Assembly: GCA_963827515.1 (NCBI GenBank)
Contig: CAWHBF010000025.1
Location: forward strand, 372,001-436,000
Direction: 5' to 3'
DNA from: JABFSA01 sp963827515
GTDB lineage: Bacteria > Acidobacteriota > Vicinamibacteria > Vicinamibacterales > UBA2999
DNA length: 64,000 nt
Of the stretch, positions 18,362 to 28,519 are shown piece by piece (the first letter of the stretch is position 1; the number at the start of each line of letters is the position of its first letter). A program made the translations under genes and the position numbers. The notes under the pieces were generated by a model that searched no databases, had not been told where the DNA came from, and saw only the letters and a program-made list of their open reading frames with translations.

Positions 18362-19403
18362 CCGCCCAGCGCAGCTTCGCCGATGAAGCTCGGCGGTTGG
18401 CGAACGTCTCCTGCTTCGTCGAACGGATGACTTCCTCAGCCACCTCCGAGTACACGCCAGCTCGGCGACCCGCTTGAAACGCCTTCTTGACACGCCGATC
18501 CTCGCCCGAATGAAAGGTCAGCACGGCCACCCGGCCACCCGGCGAGAGACAGTGCGCGACTGTCCGCAGGAGCGCGTCGAGCGCGGAGAATTCGTCGTTG
18601 GTCGCTATCCGCAGAGCCTGAAACGTGCGACGGGTGGATATCTTCACGTCGGCCTTCGTGATCCGAGGGACAGCCGACGTGAGACCGGTGCGCAGCACCC
18701 GCTCGAGGGCGTGGGTGGTGTCGAGAGGCTGCTGCTTCATCAGAGCGGCAATGAGATGGGCGTGTGGTTCGTCGGCATTCTCTTCGAGCATCCGCTCGAG
18801 ATCCGTCTCACTCGACCGCGCCACCAGTTGCGCGGCCGACTCGCCCCGGTCCGGGTTCATGCGCATGTCCAGGGGGCCGGCCCCCTTGTAACTGAAGCCC
18901 CGGTCGGGGTTGTCGAACTGCATGGACGAGACGCCCAGGTCGGCCAGGATCAGATCCACACGTTCCAGTCCTTCGGCGGCCAGCGCCTTGGGCAGACTCG
19001 CGAAGTTCGCCTGACGCGCGACGAACTCGTCCAAGCCGAAGCCGGCGGCCCGCAGGCGTGCTTCCGTGAGGGGCAGCTCGATCGGGTCGACGTCGAGCCC
19101 AATCACGCGGCCGCCCGGCCGCACCCGCTCGAGGATGGCTCGTGCATGACCGCCCCCGCCGAGCGTGCAGTCGACCGCGACCTCACCGGCGTGCGGACGC
19201 AGACACTCCAGCACTTCGGCAACCATGATCGGGACGTGCATGCCCGCAGGCGTTTTCCCAGACGCGAGGACCTTCTGCACGTCCTCGGGGTATCGCTCGG
19301 GGTTCAGTTCCTTGTACTTGTCACGAAACGCGCGTGGGTTTCTGCCGGAGTAGCGGGGTCGGCGCTGGTGCGCCGGACGTTCGTCAGTGGGCCTCTCGGG
19401 CAC
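18348..19403 (-). CDS. rsmH: 16S rRNA m4C1402 methyltransferase RsmH (MraW)
   Basis: The 351-residue enzyme N4-methylates C1402 in the ribosomal P site. Motif I is VDCTLGGGGHARAILE, followed by IGLDVDPIE, the family markers LADLGVSSMQFDNPDRGFS and DMRMN, and the C-terminal LTFHSGEDRRVKKAF. The N-terminal extension, RRPRYSGRNPRAFRDKYKEL, is seen in the longer RsmH subgroup. It rules out a start at the HVPIMVAEVL core. I choose the GTG at 19403, four bases after the DUF5916 stop. Oddly the gene is not in an mra/mur/fts cell-wall cluster, its usual home. Confidence 0.9.
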   Translation of the reverse strand: MPERPTDERPAHQRRPRYSGRNPRAFRDKYKELNPERYPEDVQKVLASGKTPAGMHVPIMVAEVLECLRPHAGEVAVDCTLGGGGHARAILERVRPGGRVIGLDVDPIELPLTEARLRAAGFGLDEFVARQANFASLPKALAAEGLERVDLILADLGVSSMQFDNPDRGFSYKGAGPLDMRMNPDRGESAAQLVARSSETDLERMLEENADEPHAHLIAALMKQQPLDTTHALERVLRTGLTSAVPRITKADVKISTRRTFQALRIATNDEFSALDALLRTVAHCLSPGGRVAVLTFHSGEDRRVKKAFQAGRRAGVYSEVAEEVIRSTKQETFANRRASSAKLRWAVRAG

Positions 19404-19407
19404 GGGT

Positions 19408-21646
19408 CTAGAAACGATACGTGTAAAGCGCCTTCGACGCCGCGCGCCGGTCGAGCGTCGAGAGCCGGTTGCGCACCGCGTCATCCAGCCAGTTGTGGGT
19501 ATACACGACGTAGAGATCGTTGCCGGGGGCGAGGATCCACCGGAAGCGCGACTGCCAGCCGAGCACCGCACTCTGTGAGTCGAACTGCACGTTGTTCACC
19601 AGCGCGATGTAGGGCGTGAACTGCGTTTCGAGGTTGAGGCGATAGAGACGCGTGGAGAAGTTGCCCTCGGGCAGTTCGACCGAGTTCCACTCGCCGTTGA
19701 AACCGACGATGAGGCCGGGGCGGGCCCTGACCGTCAGATTGAACACGCGTTCCTCACGCGAGCCGGAGTAGAAGTCGCCCGCGTCGTACCGCATCGATAC
19801 CGCGAGCACACGGCGGTTGGCGGTCTGCATCCAGAGCCGGTAGCGGGCGAAGTTGTACTCGGCGCCCAGCGGCAGCGTGATGTCGTCGGTGATCTCAAAC
19901 GGCTCGTCGAGCCGCTCGTAATTGTGATTGGCGCTGATCGAGCCGTATGTCCCCGGAATGCAGATTGATCTGGAGCAGCGTGAAGTCGATCGTTCTGGTG
20001 AGCATGTCGTTCTGAAGATCCGTTTTTGCGTCCAACGTACCTCCGAACTCGAACTGCCGGATGTAGGGATGGTTCGCGGGACGCGGTAAGAAGTTCAGCT
20101 CCGGGCTGAATCGTCGATAGCCGCGGCGCGTGACGAAACCGATGTCGGGATCGAAGTTCTCCTGTACCTCGGCGATATCGAAGCGTCCGTCCCAGCGGTC
20201 GTTTGGATACATGACGGAACCGCCGAAGGCTGAGTTGCCGCTCGAGGATTCCTCCTGCGTCGCGTACAGCATCCATAGGGCGGCGACGAGATTTTCGGAT
20301 CCCATGAACGTGGACGTTGAGAAACGGGCATCCAAGCCGGCCGTATGACTCGGGTCGCTCCCGTTTCGTGGGTCGCGACGCGTGTAAATCCCACCCACGT
20401 ACGACTGCTCGAAGAGGCGGGTCTTCAAGCGCGCGACCGTGAAATCCTCGCTCGTGAAGCCGTCCGACTCGCCCGTGCGGACGTGCAGCAGTCCGATGTC
20501 CTGACCGCCCGCCTGCCCGGTGACCTTGGTGCCGAAGTCGATCTTCTGTGGGGTGTTGGCGGCACTCAGTCCGATCCGGCGACTGAAGAACGGCAGGATG
20601 CGATCGGAGTTGCCCTGGCCTTGGTTGTTGTCCTGTTCGTTGGCGCTCGCGAAGTCGAAGAACGTGGCGCCGTCGAGGAAGAAGTCACGCCGCTCGGGGA
20701 AGAAAAGAGAAAAGCGCGTCAGGTTCACCTGGCGCTGATCGACCTCGGTCTGGGCGAAGTCGGTATTGACCGTGAAGTTCGTGCGAAGGAGCGGCGTGGG
20801 GTTGTAGAAGAGGTCGATACCCGCACTGGCGTCGATATCGGTGCGCGTGACGCCCCGGCCAGGTGAGGCCTGAGAGACGAGCAGGCCGTACGGCTTGATA
20901 TCGAGGCCGCGACCCTGGCTGACATTGCTGATGCCCGAGACCAGGCCCGCGTTGTTCATCCGGCGGAGTCCCTGATTGCGCGCCCATCCGTTCCAGATCG
21001 ATTCTTCGTTCTTGCGTCGTACGGTCCGCTGGAAATTGATGCCCCAGGTGTCGCTGTTCGGATTGAAATTGAGCGTGCGAAAGGGGATTTCGATCTCGAG
21101 GGTCCAGCCGATCTCGCTTCGCCGGGCCTTTCCGTTCCAGATGCCGTCCCATTGCCGGTTCTCGCCGTTGATCCCGAGGAGCGAGTCGGCGATGAGCCCC
21201 GAGGGGTTCATCTCGAAGAAGTATCCCGTGCGCCCATCGAGAAACGTGTCGATGATCCACATGAAGCGGTCGTCGGAGCCAAGTCCCTGATCGCGCCGCC
21301 GCTGAAAGCCAATCAGCTTGTCCGGCTCGGAGTCGAAGCAGGTCACCCCCAGGTAGAGCGCGTTGTTGTCGTACGCGATGCGTACCTCGGTGCGTTCGGT
21401 GGCCGGCCGCCCGTTGGCCGGATCGACCTGGATGAAATCGGCGGCCGGGGTAAGCGTGGACCAGAACGCCTCGTCCAGGCGACCGTCGAGGGTGACCATG
21501 CTGACGTCGGGCAAACGAGTCGCGGCGACCGTGCGCTGAGCGTTGCTCTCGGGCGCCGGTTGCTGTGCCAGAGCCGGCAGGGCCGACAGACAGGGCACAC
21601 AGAAGGCGAACAGGAGTCGTGCGACTCCCAGACGACACACAGGCAT
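19408..21646 (-). CDS. DUF5916 outer-membrane protein with CBM9-like domain (one frameshift)
   Basis: A signal peptide is followed by a family-9 carbohydrate-binding-like sandwich (DGRLDEAFWSTLTPAADF ... VRIAYDNNALYLGVTC). A long beta-barrel region typical of DUF5916 follows (GINFQRTVRRKNEESIWNGW, FFPERRDFFLDGA). The frame breaks near 19945. The 3' frame continues the barrel to the terminal Phe (LYTYRF). The joined product is about 745 residues, normal for the family. These proteins are abundant in Acidobacteriota and Bacteroidota and are assumed to sit in the outer membrane. Substrate and role are unknown. Confidence 0.8.
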
Positions 21647-21769
21647 CAGAAGGAGATCCCGGGATAGAGGGGGCGAAGGCGAACCAATACCCCAGTTATT
21701 ACGACGCCGCAGGGCCTCGCGTTGACAACCAGTACGGGTTGCTCGCGGTCCCTGCGGCGATAGCGGAGG

Positions 21770-22027
21770 TCAGTAGCCGCAGTTCTTGTTCGTGTACAGC
21801 TTGACCGTTCGTACCGACGTATTCTGGTCGCCTTCTTTGTCCGTGACCTCGAGCGTGACCTTCAGGTCCACGTAGTTCCCGTTGCTGCTGCTCGAGGAGG
21901 AGGCGCCGTCGATCAGCTTGCAGGTGGTATCGATCTCGTTGAACGCGTCCCGAGTATCGGCAGAAGGGGTCAAGAAGCATTTGGTCGGGTGCCCTCCGGG
22001 GTGATTCTGGTCGAAGAGTCCAGCCAT
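21770..22027 (-). CDS. Hypothetical 85-residue protein, possible PKD-domain remnant
   Basis: The C-terminal half (NYVDLKVTLEVTDKEGDQNT, then SVRTVKLYTNKNCGY) resembles the last strands of a PKD or Ig-like domain in which a VT-x-TVTD strand precedes a final TVKVY strand. A serine run precedes it. No signal peptide or full domain is visible, so this may be the 3' remnant of a larger surface protein. The start is arbitrary. The gene is divergent from the protease. Confidence 0.35.
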   Translation of the reverse strand: MAGLFDQNHPGGHPTKCFLTPSADTRDAFNEIDTTCKLIDGASSSSSSNGNYVDLKVTLEVTDKEGDQNTSVRTVKLYTNKNCGY

Positions 22028-22135
22028 TTCAGTAGAATGAGCAGTGTCCGGGAGCTGGTCGGAACAACAAGACCCGCGGCGATCGTGCCCCCACACGAGC
22101 AGCCGCGAGCCATCTTCATTAGGGGGCAGCCTGCG

Positions 22136-22981
22136 ATGATGAGACTAGGACTCGTTGTGGCTGCGACGCTGGTTCTCTCGACCGCGACCGGAGCTCAGCT
22201 CAGGCAGCTGCCGGACGACAACCTCGCCTATCCGGTTCTCGTCGACCTGGGTACGACGACGGGAACAGGTTTCTTCGTGAGAGGCGAACGACACCTGTTT
22301 CTCGTGAGCGCATCTCATATCCTCTTCAACCCCGATGGGACAACAAAGAGCCCGACCGCCGTCACGGAGGCGCTCAGCACGAACCCCTCGGAATCCGCCA
22401 AGAACGTGCACAAGCTCGATCTGTTGACTCTACGGAAGAATGGCGACTTGCGGACGAGCGCCGATGGGGATCTCGTGGTCATTCGGATGGCCGCCCTTTC
22501 TCAGTCGGCCGCGGAGCTCGAGCCTGTGTCCGGCGTTTCAATCCTGTCCGAAACGACAGGGACGATGGTGGCGGCGAGGCTTCGAACGCTCGCTCGCTTT
22601 GCGGATGTACGAATCTCCAACACCGTCGTCGTCTTCGGCTATCCGCTCACGATTGGTCTTCCGGCCACTCCTCAGATCGATTTCTCCCGGCCGCTGCTCA
22701 GGAGCGGGATCGTCGCGGGCACCAACACGCAGCGGAAGACAATCATTCTGGACGTGCCAGTGAACCCGGGAAACAGTGGTGGTCCCGTGCTGCAGCTCCC
22801 TCCTGACACCTCTCCGGGCGGCCCGCTTCGAATCATCGGAGTCGTGACGCAATTCATTCCATTCCTTCAAGACACCGTTCCGCCTGGTCCGCAGAAGATT
22901 GCGACGAACTCTGGCTACGCGGTCGCGGCATCGATGGATCCCGTCATCGATCTCATCGCGTCATTCGAAGGTGTTCAGTAG
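22136..22981 (+). CDS. Secreted trypsin-like serine protease
   Basis: Two tandem ATGs (22136, 22139) open a signal peptide, MMRLGLVVAATLVLSTATG. A purine-rich AGGGGGC lies about 10 bases upstream. The 281-residue product has a chymotrypsin-like triad: His in FLVSASHILF, Asp in DGDLVVIRM, and Ser in NPGNSGGPV, the last typical of S1C/HtrA and glutamyl-endopeptidase-like enzymes. No PDZ domain follows. The upstream part of the longer open frame runs through the promoter region and is not used. Confidence 0.8.
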   Translation: MMRLGLVVAATLVLSTATGAQLRQLPDDNLAYPVLVDLGTTTGTGFFVRGERHLFLVSASHILFNPDGTTKSPTAVTEALSTNPSESAKNVHKLDLLTLRKNGDLRTSADGDLVVIRMAALSQSAAELEPVSGVSILSETTGTMVAARLRTLARFADVRISNTVVVFGYPLTIGLPATPQIDFSRPLLRSGIVAGTNTQRKTIILDVPVNPGNSGGPVLQLPPDTSPGGPLRIIGVVTQFIPFLQDTVPPGPQKIATNSGYAVAASMDPVIDLIASFEGVQ

Positions 22982-23072
22982 TTAGGGCCACGCGCCAGGA
23001 GGGACCACCGCGGGGACGCGCGCGGCACGTACGCGAACCTCGATCCGCGTACACTACTGGTTCCACGCCTAC

Positions 23073-23158
23073 GCCGGGGTGGCGAAACTGGCAGACGCAC
23101 GGGACTTAAAATCCCGGGACCTGAAAAGGTCGTGTGGGTTCGACCCCCGCCCCCGGCA
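23073..23158 (+). tRNA. tRNA-Leu (anticodon TAA)
   Basis: The acceptor stem GCCGGGG (23073-23079) pairs with CCCCGGC (23151-23157) and is followed by discriminator A. The anticodon arm is CGGGA-CTTAAAA-TCCCG, giving anticodon TAA. A class II variable arm (GGACCTGAAAAGGTC) and T-arm GTGGG-TTCGACC-CCCGC are present. The CCA end is not encoded. An integrase remnant directly follows. Confidence 0.95.
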
Positions 23159-23283
23159 CTCCGCCTCGCGCTGCTCGGCATCATGCCGAGGGCAATCCTC
23201 AGGCGCGCCACGACGATGCTGCGCATCGCCGCGAGCGGGCACGACCTCCTCTCCCGGTCACTCCCAGCCTCCGGCCATCGACT

Positions 23284-23433
23284 CGCGCCTTCATTTTCGA
23301 TTCACAAACTCGCGGTCTCGCGCTTCGTGTTACTCCGAACGGTGCGAAGACGTGGGCGTTCGTCTACCGCGCTGGCGGTAAGCCGCAGTGGCTCACGCTC
23401 GGCACTTATCCGGCACTGTTGAACCCTCGGGCG
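23284..23433 (+). pseudogene. Remnant of a tyrosine-integrase Arm DNA-binding domain
   Basis: About 50 residues (FIFDSQTRGLALRVTPNG, then AKTWAFVYRAGGKPQW, then LTLGTYPALL) match the N-terminal arm-binding domain (DUF4102 type) of phage and island integrases. No start codon in a sensible position, no core-binding domain and no catalytic R-H-R-Y region remain. It lies 125 bases after a tRNA-Leu, a common attachment site, in the orientation expected for an integrated element. The 260 bases that follow to kup hold nothing I can support. Confidence 0.7.
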
Positions 23434-23692
23434 CACGGTGTTCGACGGCAACACGAGGGCGGTGCGGGTGCCGGAGAACACGCTCTCACTGCGAGCGCAG
23501 CTTGGATTCTGAAGGAGACGCGAGTCGTCACGCCGTCGGATCGGGTGAGATCTTATCGCCGCGGTTGCCGCGGCCGCGGAGTAAGCGGATTTCGCGGATC
23601 AGTCGACACAACCGGTGGGTGATGGCGCTCAAAATCATTGACACCGCTGATATGCCCCGAGTCACGGCTCAGGTGACACCGGACCCAGGGCT

Positions 23693-25575
23693 CTACATCT
23701 CCACCTGAACTCCCAGTTCCACGACGCGTTCCGGCGGCAGCCGGAAGAAGGCCGTCGCGCGAATCGCGTTGCGTGACATCAGCACGAACAGCTTCTCGCG
23801 CCAGATGGCCATGCCCTTCCGGCGCGTGACGATGATCGTTTCTCGGCCCAGAAAATAGGTGACATCGTCGGGTTCCATCGGGAGGCCCTGCTGGCGTGCC
23901 TGCAGCAACGCCGCTGGCACATCCGGATCCTCCATGAACCCGTACTGCACCCGCACGTTGAACAAGTCGTGCCCGAGCGGTTCCACGGACACGCGGTCCT
24001 CGTCAGCCACGTGTGGCCGTTGCGCGGTCGTGACGGTGAGCACGACGACGTGGTCGTGCAGAACCTTGTTGTAGCGGAGGTTGTGGGCGAGGGCGGGGGG
24101 CGTGCCTGTCGGCTGCGCCGTCATGAACACGGCGGTCCCGGGCACGCGGACCGGCCGAATGGCCGCCACGGTTGCGATGAACTCCTCGATGCGGAACCGC
24201 GCGCGCGGTGAGTCGTTCGGCCACGAGACGACGACCGGTCTTCCACGTCGTCATGAGCGTGAACAGCAGCAACGCGACCGCGAGCGTGACCCAGCCACCC
24301 TGCATCAGCTTCAGAGCGTTGGCGCCGAAGAAGGCCAGGTCGATCGTCAGGAACAGCACCAGGATCGTCAGCGCCGCCGGCTTCGGCCACCGCCAGCGTT
24401 CCGTCATCACGACATAGAGCAGCAGCACGGTGATGACCATGGTCAGCGTGACGGCGATGCCGTACGCGGCGGCGACGGCACTCGACGAGCCGAAGCCGAT
24501 CACGATGAGCAACGTGGCACACATCAGCGCCCAGTTCACCTGAGGCACGTAGATCTGGCCCATCTCGCGCGCTGACGTGTGCTCCACATCGAGGCGGGGC
24601 GCGAGTCCAAGCTGAATGGCCTGGCGTGTGATGGAGAACGAACCGGAGATCAGCGCCTGTGACGCGATGATCGCCGCCGCCGTGGAGAGCGCGACGAGCG
24701 GCAGCAGGGCCCACGACGGCGCGAGCAGAAAGAATGGATGCTCGACGGTGGGATTGATCAGCAGCAACGCGCCTTGGCCGAGGTAGTTCAGCACCAGGGC
24801 CGGCAACACGAAGGCAAACCACGCCAATCGGATCGGCTGTTTTCCGAAGTGCCCCATGTCGGCATAGAGCGCCTCGCCCCCCGTGACGACCAGGAACACG
24901 GCGCCGAGGACCGCGAATCCAGTGAATCCGTTGGAGACGAAGAAGGTCACCGCGTGCCGCGGGTCGAACGCCGCAAGAACGGCCGGGGCTCGCGTGATCC
25001 AGACGACGCCCAGGGCAGCGATCGTCACGAACCAGATGACCATGACCGGGCCGAACAATCCGCCAACACGGTGGGTCCCGTACTTCTGAATGGCGAAAAG
25101 CCCGACCAGGATCACAAGCGTGGCTGGCACCACGTACGGGCGAAACAGCGGCGTGACGACTTCCAGACCTTCGACGGCACCCAGGACGGAGATGGCCGGC
25201 GTGATCATGCCGTCTCCGTAGAGCAGGGCGGTTCCGAAGATGCCGAGCGCGATCAGAAGCGGCCGCCCGACCGCCAATCTCGCCGGTCCACCAGCGACGC
25301 CGGCCCGACTCGGGATCAGGGCGGTCAGCGCGAGGACGCCGCCCTCGCCCTGGTTGTCCGCGCGCATCACGATCACGACGTACTTGACCGAGATCACGAG
25401 CACCAGCGAGTAGATGATCAGGGAGAGCACGCCGAGCACGTTCTCGTGCGTCGGTGGCACGGAGTGCGAGCCAAAGAAGCACTCGCGAAGGGCGTACAAC
25501 GGGCTCGTCCCGATGTCGCCGTAGACGACGCCAAGCGCGGTCAGTGTCAGGGGAAGCAGGCGCCGCGGTCGGCAT
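23693..25575 (-). CDS. kup: Kup low-affinity potassium transporter (two frameshifts)
   Basis: The joined protein is about 627 residues, as in E. coli Kup, an inner-membrane K+/H+ symporter. ATG at 25575 (MPTAAP) leads into a break near 25560, after which LPLTLTALGVVYGDIGTSPL opens the first helix. The central frame has the family motifs YGDGMITPAISVLGAVEG and ADMGHFGKQPIRLAWF. A second break near 24235 leads to the cytosolic C-terminal domain (FMTAQPTGTPPALAHNL to the end). A c-di-AMP riboswitch lies in the 5' leader and a KdpE-like operator lies farther upstream. Confidence 0.88.
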
Positions 25576-25627
25576 GGGCTGCCGATGGCGTATGGGGTTC
25601 TGGCGAATCAGCCGGATCGGACACGAG

Positions 25628-25765
25628 CCCTCCAAGTGCCGCCGGGGTTAGCTGACGGGCTCGAGGTTGGAAGTCCTCTACCGGCGGAGTGCCGGATGCG
25701 CCCCTGGAGGTCGTGCGTGACGAGCCTCCATTGGTTCCCCCGTATCGCTCGACGCGAATTAGGCA
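25628..25765 (-). promoter_or_regulatory. c-di-AMP riboswitch (ydaO/yuaA class) upstream of kup
   Basis: Read on the minus strand the leader has the ydaO hallmarks in order: GATACGGGGGAACCA, a short hairpin (GGAGG/CCTCC), GGGGCGCATC, a CCGGC/GCCGG hairpin, then AGAGGACTTCCAACC and the diagnostic CCCGTCAGCTAACCCCGGCG followed by GCAC. It ends about 50 bases before the kup ATG. In known cases this RNA binds cyclic di-AMP and turns off potassium importers and osmotic or cell-wall genes. No obvious intrinsic terminator follows, so control may act on translation or through Rho. A covariance-model search (Rfam RF00379) would settle the class. Confidence 0.85.
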
Positions 25766-25813
25766 ATCCTCATTATGGGAGGAGTTCAGGCCGGACTCGG
25801 GCCGCGCGGCGGT

Positions 25814-25842
25814 ACTTATGAACTTTTTATGACTTTCTTACG
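25814..25842 (-). promoter_or_regulatory. KdpE-like operator A (kup promoter)
   Basis: On the minus strand three direct repeats spaced 11 bp read CGTAAGAAAGT / CATAAAAAGTT / CATAAGT. A possible -10 box (CATAAT, 25772-25777) lies just before the riboswitch. This places the operator centre about 63 bases before the predicted transcript start, close to the KdpE position at E. coli kdp. The box overlaps the stop codon of the small membrane gene. Matching boxes B and C lie at the other kdp promoters. Confidence 0.65.
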
Positions 25843-26174
25843 AGTGGCTCTCGTTGGGCGCGGCTGACTCGACCACATGCACGGCTTGTCCAGGCACCTC
25901 GTCGAGCCGGCGCGCGAGTCGCCGCTCGCAACCGAGTTCGACAATCCACGCCCAGACGGGCGCCGCCACGCAGAGCCCGACGCTGAACCAGGACGCGAAC
26001 GCCGACAGCCAATGGAAGCTGACGCCGCGCGAAAATGGCCGCCAGCACGCCGAACCGTTTCACGAGCAATCGCCGAAAGATCCTGGCGCGTTCGAGCGCC
26101 AGGTAGTCGGCCATGATCCCACTGAGCTGATCAGGCTGAACGGCGGACGCGTGGAATGACGTGACGGTATGCAT
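25838..26174 (-). CDS. Small membrane protein of the potassium cluster (one frameshift)
   Basis: The first frame gives MADYLALERARIFRRLLVKR and FGVLAAIF, preceded by a short leader from the ATG at 26174. After a slip near 26030 the second frame continues VSFHWLSAFASWFSVGLCVA and APVWAWIVELGCERRL, ending ESHS. The joined 111-112 residues have one or two hydrophobic segments followed by a charged tail. I know no family. It is divergent from the kinase gene and shares operator B with it, so it is probably co-regulated with the K+ genes. Confidence 0.5.
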
Positions 26175-26208
26175 GCCGTTCCAATGCCCTCACGGTAAAC
26201 CTCGCGCA

Positions 26209-26241
26209 CGTAAGAAAGGCGTAAAGAGTCCATAAGAAATC
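26209..26241 (+). promoter_or_regulatory. KdpE-like operator B (kinase gene / small membrane gene)
   Basis: Three contiguous 11-bp repeats read CGTAAGAAAGG / CGTAAAGAGTC / CATAAGAAATC in the divergent gap between the small membrane gene (ATG 26174) and the histidine kinase (26281). A weaker CGGTAAACCTC unit lies just upstream. Confidence 0.65.
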
Positions 26242-26280
26242 GGCACTGATCGGCCGCCGCACTCACCGCCGAGTGTCACA

Positions 26281-27814
26281 ATGACCGGCAGCATGTCGCT
26301 TCCGCGGGGCGTTCGAGGCCGTGACGTCGCGGTTCTGACGGCCGGCCTGTTGACGACGGCTGTCACGGTTGTGGGCGTCCGACTGCTGCCCGTCAGCGCG
26401 ACGACCGCTGCGTTGGCCCTGCTGCTGGTCGTCTTGGTGACCTCGACGTTCGGCCGGCTCTGGATTGCCACTGTCGTCGCGCTCGCTGCCACCTTGGCGC
26501 TCAACTTCTTCTTCCTGCCGCCCGTTGGCACATTCACGATCGCCGATCCACAGAACTGGATTGCGTTGTTTGCCTTCCTCGTGACGGCCGTCATCGCCAG
26601 CAACCTGTCTGCGGCGGCTCAGGCACGCGCCAGCGAGGCCATTGCCCGCCGCAACGAGGTCACCCGGCTCTTCGATCTGACGCGAGATGTGCTGCTCACG
26701 ACAGAGACGGTGGGCGCCATCGACGCGCTGGCCCGGCACGTCGCTCGGCGATTTCAACTTGCGGGTGTGGCGGTTTGCCTGCCCGGCGATCACGGTTGGC
26801 GCATCCATCAGGGCGGCCACGATGAGGTGCGCGTTGATCCCGATCTCCTGAACCAAGCCCTCGCAAAGGCGCGCGGGGCGCTGGAGTTCGACGCGCACCG
26901 GCGCGCGTATGGTGGTCACATGCGGGTCGAGTGACGACCAGCGCAATGGTCGTGCTGATCGTGCCGCTGCGGCACGGGACGAAGGCGGTCGGCCTGCTCG
27001 CCGCCGTCGCCCCAACCCTCGACGTCGGCACTCTTGACGCCGTGGCGGGCGTGGTCGCGATTGCGATCGAGCGGACGCAGTTCCTCAGCGAACGCGAAGC
27101 CGCGGAACTGGTCCGCCAGAAAGCGGACCTTGCGGCGACGCTGCTCGCGTCGCTCAGCCACGACCTGAAGACACCGCTCACGGCCATCCGCGTGGCGGTT
27201 GAGAACCTGAGCGGTCATCTGCCCGCCGGCGAACACGCCGCGCAGGCAGCGCGGCCATCGTGGAGCTGGACCGGCTGAATCGTCTCTTCCAGGACATCCT
27301 GGACATGGCGCGTATCGATGCGGCGGCGATTGACGTCGAACGCCAGTGGGTCACTCCCGCCGACATCGTCGACGCGGCCTCGGCTCACGTCAGGCACGCC
27401 CTGGACGGCCACCCGCTCGCAGGTGGATGCCGACGCCGACACCGAAGTCGAGATCGATCCACGCGTGGCGTCCGTGGCCTTGTCCCACTTGCTCGAGAAC
27501 GCCGCCCGGTATTCATCCGCCAGATCGCGAGATCGCGGTTCAGGCTCGCGCCGACGCGGACGGTCTCCACGTGGCCGTCACCGATCATGGTCCTGGCCTG
27601 GATCCAGGTGAGCTGGATCATCTGTTCGAGCGCTTCTATCGCGGCCATACCGCACGACAACTCGCGCCTGGGACCGGGATGGGACTCGCCATTACCCGCG
27701 GGCTCCTGGCCGCCGTCGGCGGCCGCGTGTGGGCCGAGAACGTCCCCGGCGGTGGGGCGCGGTTCACGATCGTCGTTCCCGGGCCGCAACGCCCGATCGA
27801 GCGTGAGGGCCTAG
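26281..27814 (+). CDS. DUF4118 sensor histidine kinase, KdpD C-terminal half (four frameshifts)
   Basis: The first frame has four hydrophobic stretches of the DUF4118 module (ATVVALAATLALNFFFLPPV is its hallmark), then a GAF-like region. After breaks near 26925 and 27250 come the H-box LASLSHDLKTPLTAIR and the dimerisation helices. After breaks near 27415 and 27525 come the N-box LSHLLENAARYS and G-boxes VTDHGPGLDP and GTGMGLAITRG. The protein of about 510 residues lacks the KdpD N-terminal and USP domains, which are encoded separately at 33426-34559. As assembled the last segment reads in frame into kdpE. A TAG at 27812 in another frame is the likely true stop. Confidence 0.8.
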
Positions 27815-27816
27815 GG

Positions 27817-28500
27817 ATGCCGGCCAAGGTTCTGATCGTCGACGACGAACCCAGCATCCTGGCGACGATGGCGCCGCTGCTGCGTTCGCGTGGATACGAG
27901 GTGCTGACCGCGATGAGCGGCCGCGCCGCTGTCGAGAGCGTCGAGCGTGACAAACCCGACCTCATCGTGCTCGACCTTGGGTTGCCTGACATCGATGGCA
28001 TCGAGGTGTGCCGGATGGTCCGCGAGCACTCGACCACGCCGATCGTCGTGCTGTCGGCCCGTGGTGCGGAGGGCGACAAGGTACGCGCGCTCGATACCGG
28101 CGCAGACGACTACGTCACGAAGCCCTTCGGCGCCGAGGAGCTGATCGCGCGGATCCGGGCGGCGCTTCGACGGTCGGAGAGTCCGTCGGCGACGTCCGAA
28201 CCCATTGTGCGGGGCAGCCTCGTCATCGATCGGGAGCGCTTTCGGGTGCTGCGGGACGGCGAGGAGCTGCGACTGACGCCGAAGGAGTTCGAGCTGCTGT
28301 TGTATCTGGCCCAACGCCCCGGCCGGGTGTTGACGCATCGGGCGATTCTCAAGGCGATCTGGGGTGCGAACGCGGTGGATCAGCCAGAGCACCTGCGGGT
28401 CCTGGTGGGCGCCTTGCGCAAGAAGATTGAGCCGAATCCGTCCTCGCCGAAATACATCCTCACCGAGCCCTGGGTTGGCTATCGATTCGCGGACGTGTAG
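27817..28500 (+). CDS. kdpE: KdpE-type response regulator
   Basis: The 227-residue OmpR/PhoB-family regulator begins MPAKVLIVDDEPSILATM. The receiver domain has acidic residues DD at 9-10, the phospho-acceptor Asp53 in LIVLDLGLPD and Lys in VTKPFGAEE. The winged-helix domain (LTPKEFELLLYLAQRPGRV to the GYRF end) binds tandem direct repeats in this family, which fits operators A-C. It follows the kinase and is convergent with kdpB. The KdpE assignment rests on context plus sequence type. Confidence 0.87.
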   Translation: MPAKVLIVDDEPSILATMAPLLRSRGYEVLTAMSGRAAVESVERDKPDLIVLDLGLPDIDGIEVCRMVREHSTTPIVVLSARGAEGDKVRALDTGADDYVTKPFGAEELIARIRAALRRSESPSATSEPIVRGSLVIDRERFRVLRDGEELRLTPKEFELLLYLAQRPGRVLTHRAILKAIWGANAVDQPEHLRVLVGALRKKIEPNPSSPKYILTEPWVGYRFADV

Positions 28501-28519
28501 CGCCGTCGTCATCGTAACG

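Noticed and set aside
27525..28500. An in-frame fusion of the histidine kinase with the KdpE regulator
   Set aside because: The assembled frame does run through, but it follows four one-base slips in the kinase, and a TAG in the neighbouring frame ends two bases before a good ATG for kdpE. Two separate genes are more likely.
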